The position numbers and the translations under genes were made by a program. 27,849 bases of DNA, from assembly GCA_045403155.1 (NCBI GenBank), contig JAXIPB010000280.1, positions 1-27,849 of the forward strand. Reading direction: 5' to 3'. Numbering within the stretch: the first letter of the stretch is position 1; every line of letters begins with the position of its first letter. The DNA comes from JAXIPB01 sp045403155. Lineage in GTDB: Bacteria; Actinomycetota; Actinomycetes; Mycobacteriales; Micromonosporaceae. A model generated the notes under the pieces. The model searched no databases. It had not been told where the DNA came from and worked only from the letters and a program-made list of their open reading frames with translations. Below, piece after piece: positions 15,522 through 24,303 of this stretch.

Positions 15522-16742
15522 TCACTGCTGGCGGGGGAGGTTGACCGTGACGGTGAGTCCGCCGCCTGCACGCGGCGATGCGCTCACGTGGCCGCCATGG
15601 CCGTGGGTGATGGCGGCCACGATGGACAGTCCAAGGCCGAATCCACGGTCGGGGCTGGCGCGCTCGTCGGACAGGCGCCGGAAGGGCAGGAAGATGGTCT
15701 CGACCTCGTATGGCGGCACGATCGGTCCGGTGTTGCTCACGGTCAGCTCCGCGCAGCCTTCGACAGAGCGGGTGCGCAGGCTCAACCACCCGCCCGCCGT
15801 GTTGTGGCGGGTGGCGTTGTCGACGAGGTTCTGCACGAGCCGGTCCAGGAGTACCGGGTCACCGGTCGTGGGTGCGGCCGACAGGTCGGTCCTGACCTGT
15901 ATTCCGGCCTCGACGGCTGTGGGCGTGGCCGCGGCCGCGACGTGGGCGGCGACGTCGGCCATGTCGATGTTGGAGTGTTCGGCGATGGCGTTCTCGCCGT
16001 CGGCCAGCATGAGCAGACCCTCGATAAGGCGTTCGTTGCGGGCGTTGATGGTGAGCAGTGACTCGCCGAGCGTTCGGACGTCGGTGGACGCCCCGGGCCT
16101 GGAGACGGCAAGTTCGATGAGCGCCCTGTTGATGGCCAGCGGGGTGCGCAGCTCATGCGAGGCGTTTGCCACGAAGCGGCGCTGGCCGTCGAATGAGCGG
16201 TCGAGGCGGTCGAGCATCGTGTCGAATGTGTCGGCCAGCTTCTTGATCTCGTCCGAGGGGCCGTCCAGTGCTATGCGTTCGTGTAGTCCGCGCCCGGCGC
16301 TGCTGGCGCCGGCAATACGGCCGGCCGTGTCGGTGATGCGGTGCAGCGGGCGCAGCACCCGGTCTGCCATCAGCCAGCCGAATCCGATTGCGGCCACGCC
16401 GACGATGCCGAGCGCGAACGAGCCCTGGGTCAGCAACGAGTCAAGGGTGTCCGCCCGGTAGGCGGCCTGCTCCTCGCGGATGGCTGTCTGTACCTGCTCG
16501 ATCGCCGCGGGATCAAATCTTCCCCCGAAGACGTCGGGCACCCGCGAGAGCGAGCCCGGGTTCGCGAAGCCCATACCCCGGGCCTCGAGGCTTTGCTTCA
16601 CCAGCAGATAGGTCACACCGAGCAGCACGGCCCCGGCGAGGAAGAACAGCCCACCGTAGAGCGCCGTCAGCCGTACCCGGATCGTCCAGTGGCCGGGGCG
16701 AAACCACCGCGCGGCCCTGGCCGGCACATCCGTTGCGCTCAT
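15522..16742 (-). CDS. Two-component sensor histidine kinase
   Basis: A 406-residue membrane histidine kinase. Membrane helix 1 is about residues 26-48 and helix 2 about 106-127, enclosing a small extracellular sensor of about 57 residues with no known domain. A HAMP linker (129-182) follows, then the HisKA dimerisation helix FVANASHELRTPLA with phospho-acceptor His196, and the HATPase domain with N box NLVDNATRHN, and G-box FGLGLSIV. All catalytic motifs are intact. ATG 16742 overlaps the response-regulator stop by ATGA, so kinase synthesis is coupled to the regulator. The neighbouring divergent operon encodes an export system, suggesting that the kinase senses an envelope stress or an exported compound; the signal is not known. 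Confidence 0.95.
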   Translation of the reverse strand: MSATDVPARAARWFRPGHWTIRVRLTALYGGLFFLAGAVLLGVTYLLVKQSLEARGMGFANPGSLSRVPDVFGGRFDPAAIEQVQTAIREEQAAYRADTLDSLLTQGSFALGIVGVAAIGFGWLMADRVLRPLHRITDTAGRIAGASSAGRGLHERIALDGPSDEIKKLADTFDTMLDRLDRSFDGQRRFVANASHELRTPLAINRALIELAVSRPGASTDVRTLGESLLTINARNERLIEGLLMLADGENAIAEHSNIDMADVAAHVAAAATPTAVEAGIQVRTDLSAAPTTGDPVLLDRLVQNLVDNATRHNTAGGWLSLRTRSVEGCAELTVSNTGPIVPPYEVETIFLPFRRLSDERASPDRGFGLGLSIVAAITHGHGGHVSASPRAGGGLTVTVNLPRQQ

Positions 16743-17395
16743 GGGATCCTGTACCCCACTCCCGGCACGGTCTCGATGACCGGCGGCTGGCCGAGCTTAC
16801 GCCGCAGCTTCATCATGATCATGCGGACGACGCTGGTGAACGGGTCGACGTGTTCGTCCCACGCGCGTTCGAGCAGATCCTCCGCCGAAACCACCGCCCC
16901 GTCGGAGCGCATCAACTCGGCCAGGACGGCGAACTCCTTGCGGGCCAGGCTGATGTGCCGGCCGTTGCGGAAGACCTCGTGCCGGGCCGAGTCCAGTCTG
17001 ATGCCGGCGCGCTCCAGCACCGGGGGCGCGGCGGGCCGAGCGCGCCGCAGCAAGGCGTGCACCCGCGCCGACAGCTCGACGAACGCGAATGGCTTGCCGA
17101 GGTAGTCATCGGCTCCGAGCGAGAGCCCGGAGACCCGCTCACGCACGGTGGCGGCCGCGGTCAGCATGAGGATGCGGGTCTGGGCGCCGGAGTCGACCAG
17201 TGCCCGGCAGACGTCGTCGCCGTGCACCACCGGCAGATCGCGGTCGAGCACGACGACGTCGTACTCGTTCACGCCAAGCCGCTCCAGCGCGGAGTCGCCG
17301 TCGTAGGCGATGTCGACGGCGAACGCTTCGCGCCGCAGCCACTCGGCGACGGCGTCGGCGAGGAGTTTTTCGTCCTCGACTACGAGAATGCGCAC
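16739..17395 (-). CDS. OmpR/PhoB-family response regulator
   Basis: A 218-residue regulator. The receiver domain has the acidic pocket E7-D8-E9, phospho-acceptor Asp51 (VVLDRDLP), Thr79 and Lys101 (LGKPFAF). The C-terminal winged helix contains LARKEFAVLAELMRS, VVSAEDLLERAW, VVRMIMMKLRRKLG and the end VIETVPGVGYRIP, typical of OmpR-type DNA-binding domains. It is first in the operon with the kinase. No strong ribosome-binding site is obvious before ATG 17395. The gap to the divergent lipoprotein gene carries a GTnAC-N6-GTnAC direct repeat suitable for an OmpR-family dimer, so auto-control and control of the export operon are likely. Confidence 0.95.
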   Translation of the reverse strand: MRILVVEDEKLLADAVAEWLRREAFAVDIAYDGDSALERLGVNEYDVVVLDRDLPVVHGDDVCRALVDSGAQTRILMLTAAATVRERVSGLSLGADDYLGKPFAFVELSARVHALLRRARPAAPPVLERAGIRLDSARHEVFRNGRHISLARKEFAVLAELMRSDGAVVSAEDLLERAWDEHVDPFTSVVRMIMMKLRRKLGQPPVIETVPGVGYRIP

Positions 17396-17448
17396 AATGT
17401 CCCACCCTCAGCGCGCTCTGGGCTTTGCCGCATTGTGGCCGGCCGGAG

Positions 17449-17464
17449 GTAACGCCAGCGTAAC
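17449..17464 (+). promoter_or_regulatory. GTnAC-N6-GTnAC direct repeat, candidate response-regulator site
   Basis: GTAAC at 17449-17453 and GTAAC at 17460-17464 are spaced by GCCAGC, an 11-base period. GTTTAC (17474-17479) and GTGAC (17486-17490) follow. This matches the AfsQ1-type consensus for OmpR-family regulators and lies in the 159-base divergent gap between the response regulator and the lipoprotein-ABC operon. Confidence 0.55.
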
Positions 17465-17554
17465 CGGTGGCGCGTTTACGGCGGGGTGACACCCGCTCCG
17501 ATCTACTGGCTGCCAGACCGCGGGCTCGATCCGGCGGTGAGAGGAGACGTTCCG

Positions 17555-18136
17555 ATGAGACATGGCATCGGGCGCGCGCTGGTGGTGGCGGGGTTGGTCG
17601 TCGCGATCGGTGTTCTGAGCGCCTGCGGTTCGGCCAACGCCGATGGTGGCGTCGCGACCGCCGGCGGCGCCAGGCCCAACCCGAGCGGCAGCGATGCCGC
17701 CCAGGGCGGGGACCGGACCGAGCAATTGCGCCAGTTCGCTCAGTGCATGCGGGATAACGGCGTGGACGTGGCGGACCCTGACGCGGGCGGCGGGTTCCAG
17801 CCCGGCGCGGGCGCGACTCGCGGGCCGGGCGGCTTCGACCGCAACAACCCGAACTTCCAAAAGGCGATCGAGGCCTGCCGGGACAAGCTGCCCAACGGCG
17901 GGCAGCCGCCCAAGCTCAGCGCCGAGCAGCTGGAGCAGTACCGCCAGTTCGCCCAGTGCATGCGTGATCACGGCGCTGACGTGCCGGACCCGAACCCGGA
18001 CGGCACCCTGCAGTTCGGCCGCGGCCGCGCCACGGGCCAGTTCGATCCCAACGATCCGACGTTCTCCGCGGCCCTGAACGCCTGCCGAGACAAGATCGCC
18101 GGCGTGTTCCCGGGCCGACCCGGAGGTGGCGCGTGA
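17555..18136 (+). CDS. Putative lipoprotein with duplicated Cys-containing motif
   Basis: A 193-residue secreted lipoprotein. The signal peptide (residues 1-27) has a basic start, a hydrophobic core and the lipobox LSAC, so the mature protein would be lipid-anchored at the Cys. A Gly/Asn-rich linker precedes two copies of a module QFAQCMRDNG(V/A)DVxDPD ... F..A...CRDK(L/I), each with two cysteines that could form disulfides. ATG 17555 is preceded by GAGGAG at 8 bases. The protein is encoded first in the export operon and overlaps the adaptor gene by GTGA. Such double-module lipoproteins occur with MacB-like systems in actinobacteria; a substrate-binding or sensing role is inferred. Confidence 0.87.
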   Translation: MRHGIGRALVVAGLVVAIGVLSACGSANADGGVATAGGARPNPSGSDAAQGGDRTEQLRQFAQCMRDNGVDVADPDAGGGFQPGAGATRGPGGFDRNNPNFQKAIEACRDKLPNGGQPPKLSAEQLEQYRQFAQCMRDHGADVPDPNPDGTLQFGRGRATGQFDPNDPTFSAALNACRDKIAGVFPGRPGGGA

Positions 18137-19397
18137 GCACGCCACCATCTCATACACCCGGCGATGGACCGGCCGTTGCCAGCCATCTGACCCTCAACGA
18201 CATCGCAGCGCCGACAACACCGGCCGCGCCGACCGTGCCGGCCGACCAACCCAGCGACAACGGGGGGCCACCCGCCGGCCCGCCCAACGACGCGAGCGGC
18301 CATCGCCGCCGCCGACCACCCGCCCGGGTCACGGTCGGCATCGGCGTGGCCGTGCTCGCCGCGGCCGCCGCAGCCGCCGCGGCCATCGGCGTGGGCGGCA
18401 CGGATGCGGCGGACACGGCCAACGTCGGGCTGCCTCCGGCGACGGCCACGATCAACCGGGCCACCCTGACGGAGACCGAGAACGTCAACGGCACATTGGG
18501 CTACGGCGACGCGACGACCGTGTCGGCCCGCAGTAGCGCCGGCGGGCAGAGCGGCAGCTCGGTCGGCGGCACACTGACCTGGCTGCCCACCGCCGGCACG
18601 GTCATCCAACGCGGCAAGCCTCTGTTCCGGGTGGACGAGACGCCAGTACCGCTGATCTACGGCTCGCTGCCGCTCTACCGCGTCCTCTCCAACGGCGCGG
18701 AGGGCGCAGACGTCAAGGAGCTGGAGCAGAACCTCGCAGCCCTGGGTTACACGGGCTTCACCGTGGACGACAGCTACACCTCGGCCACCGCGGGCGCGGT
18801 GCAGCGGTGGCAGGAGAACCTCGGTCTGGACCAGACCGGCCGGATCGACATGAACCAGGTCGTCGTCGCGCCCAGCGCCGTCCGCGTGGCCGAACTGAAG
18901 CTCGGCGTCGGCGACCCGGCCAGCGGTCCCGTGCTGACCTACACAGGCACCACCCGGGTCGTGGACGTCGCGCTCGACGTGGCCCAGCAACACCTCGTCA
19001 GCAAGGGCATCGCCGCCACCGTCACCCTGCCGGACGGGAGCGTGGTCGACGGCATCGTCGACCGCGTCGGGACCGTGGCCACCACCAGCGGCAGCGCCGG
19101 CGGCGGCGGGAGCACCACGACCATCAACGTTGTCATCAAACTCTCCGACCAGAGCACCCTCGGCACGCTAGACGCCGCGCCCGTCACCGTCACGCTCGTC
19201 TCAGACCGGCGGGAGAACGTGCTGACCGTGCCGGTCGGCGCGCTGGTCGCGCTGGCAGAAGGAGGGTACGGCGTGCAGGTCGTCGACGGTGTGAGCTCCT
19301 ACTACGTGGCGGTGAAGACCGGCATGTTCGCCGGCGGCCGGGTCGAGATCACCGGCGACGGTCTGGCGGAGGGCACCGTCGTGGGGATGCCGAAGTC

Positions 19398-19401
<4 letters not shown>
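18133..19401 (+). CDS. Membrane-fusion adaptor with peptidoglycan-binding domain (YknX/MacA-like)
   Basis: A 422-residue protein with a disordered Pro/Ala-rich cytoplasmic N-terminus, one membrane helix (about 66-86) and an extracytoplasmic part. This holds a split biotinyl/lipoyl-like hairpin (SVGGTLTWLPTAGTVIQRGKPLF), an inserted peptidoglycan-binding domain (about 192-245, GAEGADVKELEQNLAALGYT ... AVQRWQENLGLDQTG), and beta-barrel segments towards the end (ATVTLPDGSVVDGIVDRVG, NVLTVPVGALVAL). This is the Gram-positive equivalent of MacA/HlyD adaptors (YknX in Bacillus) that dock on a MacB-type permease; the peptidoglycan-binding domain would tie it to the wall. The GTG start overlaps the lipoprotein stop, and its stop overlaps the ATPase start (ATGA). 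Confidence 0.9.
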
Positions 19402-20075
<674 letters not shown>

Positions 20076-20093
<18 letters not shown>

Positions 20094-20133
20094 TGGTGAT
20101 CTTGCTCGTGGAGGTTCACTGATGGTGATCTTG
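20076..20133 (+). repeat. 29-bp perfect tandem duplication at the ATPase/permease junction
   Basis: Bases 20076-20104 are repeated exactly at 20105-20133. Each copy holds GGAGG, a stop codon and an ATG overlapping as TGATG. The first ATG (20093) now reads only MVILLVEVH before a stop; the second (20122) starts the permease. The duplication therefore recreated a stop-start coupling site. Confidence 0.97.
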
Positions 20134-21366
20134 CTCGATGACATGCGGCCCCTGGGCACCGATCAGCGGCCACGGTTAAAAGCGGCGCCGCTTCGTCCCG
20201 GCGACATCTTCCGGGTCGGCGGGGCCGGCCTACGAGCCCGTCCACTGCGCGTCTTCCTCTCCGCACTCGGGATCGCGATCGGCATCGCCGCGATGATCGC
20301 GGTCGTCGGGATCTCGACCTCGAGCCGGGCGGACCTGGATCGAACCCTCGCGCGACTCGGGACCAACCTGCTCACGGTGTCGCCGGGACAAAGCTTCTTC
20401 GGCGACGCGTCACACCTGCCGCAGGAGGCGATCGGAATGATCGGTCGGATAGGGCCGGTCACCTCGGTCACCGCGATCGGGCGTGTGCCAACGGCCCGGA
20501 TCTACCGCAACGACCACATCCCCTCCGGACAATCCGGTGGTCTCGGGGTCTACGCTGCTCGGCTCGATCTGCTGCCCACCGTCGGGGCGACCGTGGCCAG
20601 CGGAACCTGGCTCAACGAGGCGACCGCGCTCTACCCGGCGGTGGTCCTCGGCGTCACCGCGGCGCAGCGGCTCGGTGTCGGCGCCGCCGGCCCGGACCAG
20701 CAGGTCTATCTGGGTGGGCGATGGTTCACCGTGGTGGGCATTCTCAACCCTGTCGCCCTCGCTCCCGAGCTCGACGCCGACGCGCTGATCGGCTGGCCCG
20801 TCGCACAGAACAGACTGGGCTTCGACGGATACGCCACGACCGTCTACACCAGAGTCCGCGAGGATCAGGTCGCAGCAGTACAGAGCGTGCTCGGCCCCAC
20901 CGCCAACCCCGAAAACCCGAACGAAGTCCAGGTGTCGCGCCCCTCCGACGCCCTCGCGTCCAAGCAAGCCACGGACAAGACGTTCACCGGCCTCCTGCTC
21001 GGCCTAGGCGCAGTGGCGCTGCTCGTGGGCGGCGTGGGCGTGGCCAACACGATGGTCATCTCGGTACTGGAGCGTCGAGCGGAGATCGGCCTGCGGCGCT
21101 CCTTAGGCGCGACCCGTGGCCAGATACGCCTACAGTTCCTCGTCGAGTCGCAGATGCTCTCCGCACTCGGAGGTGTCGGCGGAGTGCTGCTGGGCATCGC
21201 AGTGACCGGTGTGTACGCGGCGACGCAGGGCTGGCCGTCCGTCGTCCCGGCCTGGGCGAGTCTCGGCGGGATCGGCGCCACCCTGATTATCGGCGCGATA
21301 GCGGGCCTCTACCCCGCCATCCGCGCGAGCCGCCTGGCCCCGACCGAGGCCCTGGCAACCCCCTGA
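20122..21366 (+). CDS. ABC transporter permease, MacB/FtsX family
   Basis: A 414-residue permease. One membrane helix near residues 44-66 (VFLSALGIAIGIAAMIAVV) precedes a large extracytoplasmic MacB periplasmic core domain (about 70-285). Three C-terminal helices follow: GLLLGLGAVALLVGGVGVAN, then LGGVGGVLLGIAVTGVYA and LGGIGATLIIGAIAGLYPAI. The segment VISVLERRAEIGLRRSLGAT between the last helices and the end PAIRASRLAPTEAL are FtsX/MacB hallmarks. With the adaptor and ATPase it forms a YknXYZ/MacAB-like system for export of, or protection against, an antimicrobial peptide or other envelope-active compound (inference). Start ATG 20122 uses GGAGG in the second copy of a 29-base duplication; ATG 20143 is an alternative. 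Confidence 0.95.
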   Translation: MVILLDDMRPLGTDQRPRLKAAPLRPGDIFRVGGAGLRARPLRVFLSALGIAIGIAAMIAVVGISTSSRADLDRTLARLGTNLLTVSPGQSFFGDASHLPQEAIGMIGRIGPVTSVTAIGRVPTARIYRNDHIPSGQSGGLGVYAARLDLLPTVGATVASGTWLNEATALYPAVVLGVTAAQRLGVGAAGPDQQVYLGGRWFTVVGILNPVALAPELDADALIGWPVAQNRLGFDGYATTVYTRVREDQVAAVQSVLGPTANPENPNEVQVSRPSDALASKQATDKTFTGLLLGLGAVALLVGGVGVANTMVISVLERRAEIGLRRSLGATRGQIRLQFLVESQMLSALGGVGGVLLGIAVTGVYAATQGWPSVVPAWASLGGIGATLIIGAIAGLYPAIRASRLAPTEALATP

Positions 21367-21554
21367 ACCTCGCTGACCCCTCGCATATCCAAGCTGGCGA
21401 CGGTAGTGGATCCGGGCAAGTGATCGCGGCTACCGACGCAGGACCCGGCGACCATGATCATTCCCGACGGTGCCGCGTTCGCCGCAGCCGCCTTCCTGCA
21501 GTCGGCCGGGGCATCCCGACGCCAGCTGTGGCGGGGCGTGCTCACGGCAGACGA

Positions 21555-21774
21555 TCAGCGCAAGCTGTGGCAGATCTCGTGGGCGCGGTCCCGGCGTTCG
21601 GTTTCGGCGTAGAGCCAGGCGCGGGAGACGCCGGCCCTCGCGGCGATTCCGGCAACAATGACGGCTGCGCCGCTGGTTTCGAGCTCGCGCAACGCTTGGT
21701 GTACTCGGGCCAGTGTCTGCTCGCGCCGCCGCCGTGCTGCGGCGGCGAAGGTGGTGAGAGTTGTCAGCGCGCAT
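21555..21774 (-). pseudogene. DUF6262-like remnant (Tn554-type transposon accessory protein)
   Basis: ATG 21774 overlaps the end of the recombinase frame and begins MRADNSHHL, the expected start. The frame is then lost, and from about 21730 the minus strand in another frame reads REQTLARVHQALRELETSGA, AVIVAGIAARAGVSRAWLYA and a short tail before TGA. GIAARAGVSRAWLYA is the helix-turn-helix typical of the DUF6262 protein encoded just downstream of Tn554-type tyrosine recombinases. There is thus one frameshift and an early stop: the usual coiled-coil C-terminal half is absent. It is a decayed gene. Confidence 0.7.
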
Positions 21775-23500
21775 CGTGCTCGCCGGCGCAGCCGGACGGG
21801 CCGCAGGTGCAGGTCTGTCCAGGTTGGAGGGTCGTGATGATGGTGAGCAGGTTCGCTTCCACCGTGCGGTTCATCTGCGCCATTCGTTGGCGACCGTCAG
21901 CCTCTGCCTGGGCAATGAGGCGACGGGTGTCGGTGAGCTGCTGCTGGTGCTGCGGTAGGAACTCGGCGGTGGTGATGAACAACGGGCAGGTCAGGCAGGC
22001 GTTGGCGTGCGGGCACGACTTCTGCAACGGCAGACCGCAGTATCCGTTGGGCAGGGCCATCTTCGCCCGGGCGAGATTCTGCTTCATCCACGCGGCGTCG
22101 GCCAAGGGCCCGTCGTCGGGCAGGTCGACCGGCTCACCGCTAATGTTGATCTTCTGCGCGCGTTGCCACTAGTCCCGGATGGTGCTGTCGGCCAGCCTCG
22201 CGTAGTGCGCGGTCATCGTGTGCGAGGTGTGGTCGAGCAGCCGACGGACGACCTCCTGCGACACTTCGCTGTTGATCAGCCGGCAGGCGTAGGTGTGCCG
22301 GAAACGGTGGGGCGTGACGCGGGCGGGTCGGCCGAGTTCGTCGATGATGTCGCAGTCGGCCAGCCACCGCTTGAGGTTGACGGTGAAAGTGGCCGCTGGC
22401 AGCGGCAGCCGCCCGTCGGGGTTGCTTGTGTCGCGCGGGAACAACACCGTGGCGCGCGGGTAGCGGGCGCGGACGCGCTGCTGCTGGTCGCCGATCGCGC
22501 CGGCGAGGTGCTCGTCGATGGGCACCACGGCGTCGCGGCGCATCTTGTGGTTGCGGTAGCGCAGGTACGCCGCGCCCTGGAGGTCGCGCACGAGGCAGTC
22601 GGCGCCCAGCCGGGTGGCATCGCCGATGGGCAGCCCGGTACCGATGAGGATCTCCACTAGCAGGCGCATGCGCGGGTCGGTGAGCCGAGCGAGGTTGGCT
22701 TCGGACTCCAGTTGGGCCATGACCGGTTCGGGCAGCGCGCGTGGGGCGGGGTTGACGTCGTGGCGGGGATGGTCGTCGGAGTGGATGAGCGCGTCGGCAG
22801 GCAACACCGCCCATCGGTGCAGGTGGACGGCCCGCAGGAAGGCGGCGACGACGCTGATGTCGCCGCTGCGCGTCTTCGCGTGGGTGACCACGGTGGACAG
22901 TCGCGCCAGGTAGCACTCGAGCACGGCCCGGTTCAAACTCGCTGGCGCAGCGCTCACGCCTGGGTTGAGCGTGGCGAAACGGGTCGGCGCGGTGAAGTCC
23001 TTGCGGATCTGGGTCAGCGCGAACTCGTTGTAGATGCGCCACCGTAGCCAGCGCTTGACCAGGCATCGTAGCCAAGCCGGCCGGATCGGCCGGAAGTCAA
23101 ACCGAGCCCGGCGCGAGACACGCAGCCCGAGCCGGGCCAGCCGCCACACGTCGGCGTCGTACTCGCTGTCCCAGCCGTTACCGTCACGCAGTTCGGTGAG
23201 GATGTCGACGGCATAGCGCAGGAACGCCCGCGTCGTTGTCGTGGAGCCGCCCTGAACCCGCGCGATCCAGAACTCGGCGGAGTGCTCCAGCAGCGACCTG
23301 GTCCGCTGCTTGGCGAGATACCGCAGCACCGGCCGGATCGACCGGGGCGTGGTCCGCGTGCCCCGTTCGTCGGCGCGGCACTGCAACACGTACTGGATCT
23401 CCAGCCGCACCTGGGCGCTCAAGTCGCGTCGGTCGAAGCGCGGCTCGCCGTAGTTGGCGCACCAGAACAGGTACTCGGCCAGCTCGGGCCGGCCGCGCCC
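21764..23500 (-). pseudogene. Tn554-type tyrosine recombinase, 5'-truncated with in-frame amber codon
   Basis: From about 23500 (RPELAEYLFWCANYGEPRFD) to 22172 the frame encodes a site-specific tyrosine recombinase with SLLEHSAEFWIARVQ, the TPHRFRHTYACRLIN box (HxxR) and LLDHTSHTMTAHYARL with the nucleophilic Tyr. TAG at 22169-22171 interrupts it after DSTIRD; the same frame then continues WQRAQKINISGEPVDLPDDG, ALPNGYCGLPLQKSCPHANA and CLTCPLFITTAEFLPQHQQQ to TGA at 21764, which is the normal zinc-cysteine C-terminal part of this family. A CAG-to-TAG change would explain it. The motif usually read GLRISDAT is GLPIGDAT here (Pro codon 22628-22630), removing catalytic Arg I. The 5' end is lost where IS21 istB debris begins. 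A dead gene with its DUF6262 partner also decayed. Confidence 0.85.
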
Positions 23501-23868
23501 GCCCGAACGACTCAGCCTGGCTCGCCAGCAGCACCTGGCCCCCGCCGACTTCCTCGAGCTCCGCCTGGCCGACGAGGTCACCCGCCGCGACGCCAACTCC
23601 GCCTCGCTGCGCGCCCGGGCCGCCGGCCTGGACCCGGCCATGCGGGTGGAGACCTGGGACCCCCACCGCTAAGGTCCGCTACGACCAGCAACTGTGGAAC
23701 GAGCTGGTCTCGCTGCGCTTCCTCGACGCCGCCCATGGGGCCTTGGTGATCGGGCCGGTCGCTTATCCGGCAAGACGCACCTAGCCGCCGCGCTGGGCCA
23801 CATCGCCGTGCGGCGGCGGGTCAGCGTGCTCATGCTCCGCGCGGACAAGCTGTTCAAGACCCTCAAGA
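23501..23868 (+). pseudogene. IS21-family istB remnant with two frameshifts
   Basis: Three pieces of the IS21 helper ATPase occur in order but in different frames: PERLSLARQQHLAPADFLEL and LADEVTRR ... LDPAMRVETWD; then AKVRYDQQLWNELVSLRFLD ... VIGPV; then GRLSGKTHLAAALGHIAVRR ... LRADKLFKTLK. The second frameshift falls inside the Walker A motif. The gene is cut off after about 40% of its normal length, where the VapC fragment starts, and no istA is nearby. A dead insertion-sequence fragment. Confidence 0.87.
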
Positions 23869-24172
23869 GCCCGCCTGACCGGAGGCGCGGGCGACCTGGT
23901 CAAAGTCCCGGTCGTAGTGAACGAGTGCCAGGGAATTCAGCTCCGCAGCCGCCGCGACAAGCAGATCGACAGCACCGGCCGACCGATGCTGCTCCTGCTG
24001 GGTGAGGACATCCTGAACGTCGGCTGCGCGGGCGAAGACCCGATCGGGCATCGGTACCCAGGCGAACGCCCGCACGATGAGTTCCTGCAGCTCCATGCGA
24101 TGCTTCGCCGAGCGAGCGGTGTACAGCATCTCCAACTCGACGATGACAGACGGCCACGAGACCAGCCGCAAT
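23863..24172 (-). pseudogene. VapC-type PIN-domain toxin fragment
   Basis: The minus-strand frame reads LRLVSWPSVIVELEMLYTAR, then ELQELIVRAFAWVPMPDRVF, QQEQHRSAGAVDLLVAAAAE and LALVHYDRDFDQVARASGQ. This is the central and C-terminal part of an actinobacterial VapC ribonuclease, including the VDLLVAA and HYDRDF motifs that carry conserved acidic residues. The N-terminal DTSA strand with the first catalytic Asp is absent: upstream of 24172 the DNA is instead the HhH-GPD N-terminus, in another frame. The C-terminus is cut by istB debris (stop at 23863). No VapB antitoxin is seen. It is truncated at both ends and should be inactive. Confidence 0.8.
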
Positions 24173-24265
24173 CTGCTGCTCAAGAAGCATCCCAAGCAAG
24201 AGTGCCAGCGGGTTGTCGTGCAGCAGCTTGTTGGCCTCGGCCTCGATGGGAAGCGAAAGCGGCAT
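24173..24265 (-). pseudogene. N-terminal fragment of a third HhH-GPD gene (copy 3)
   Basis: ATG 24265, preceded by AGGAGA at 5 bases, begins MPLSLPIEAEANKLLHDNP and continues LALLLGMLLEQQ. This matches residues 1-32 of the complete paralogue at 13429-13995 (SLPIPPEANALLDRDPLAVL, then VGMTLDQQ). Homology ends abruptly after GAGCAGCAG, where VapC-related sequence begins in a different frame. The piece it lacks is the very piece present in copy 1 at 12558-13052, on the same strand and in the right relative order. The overlap (EQQ here, DQQ there) is encoded by different codons, so the two may be from different paralogues. Confidence 0.8.
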
Positions 24266-24303
24266 GGTTGTCTCCTGTCGTCTCCAACATCCTGCCACGG
24301 GCG

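Noticed and set aside
18807..19397. Upstream in-frame extension of the ABC ATPase
   Set aside because: The extension is Arg/His-rich antisense-like sequence lying inside the adaptor gene; the ATG at 19398 with ATGA overlap is the natural start.
21454..21612. Short plus-strand ORF MIIPDGAAFAAAAFLQSAGA...
   Set aside because: Plausible composition at first, but it has no ribosome-binding site and its second half is antisense to the DUF6262 remnant; not enough to call a gene.
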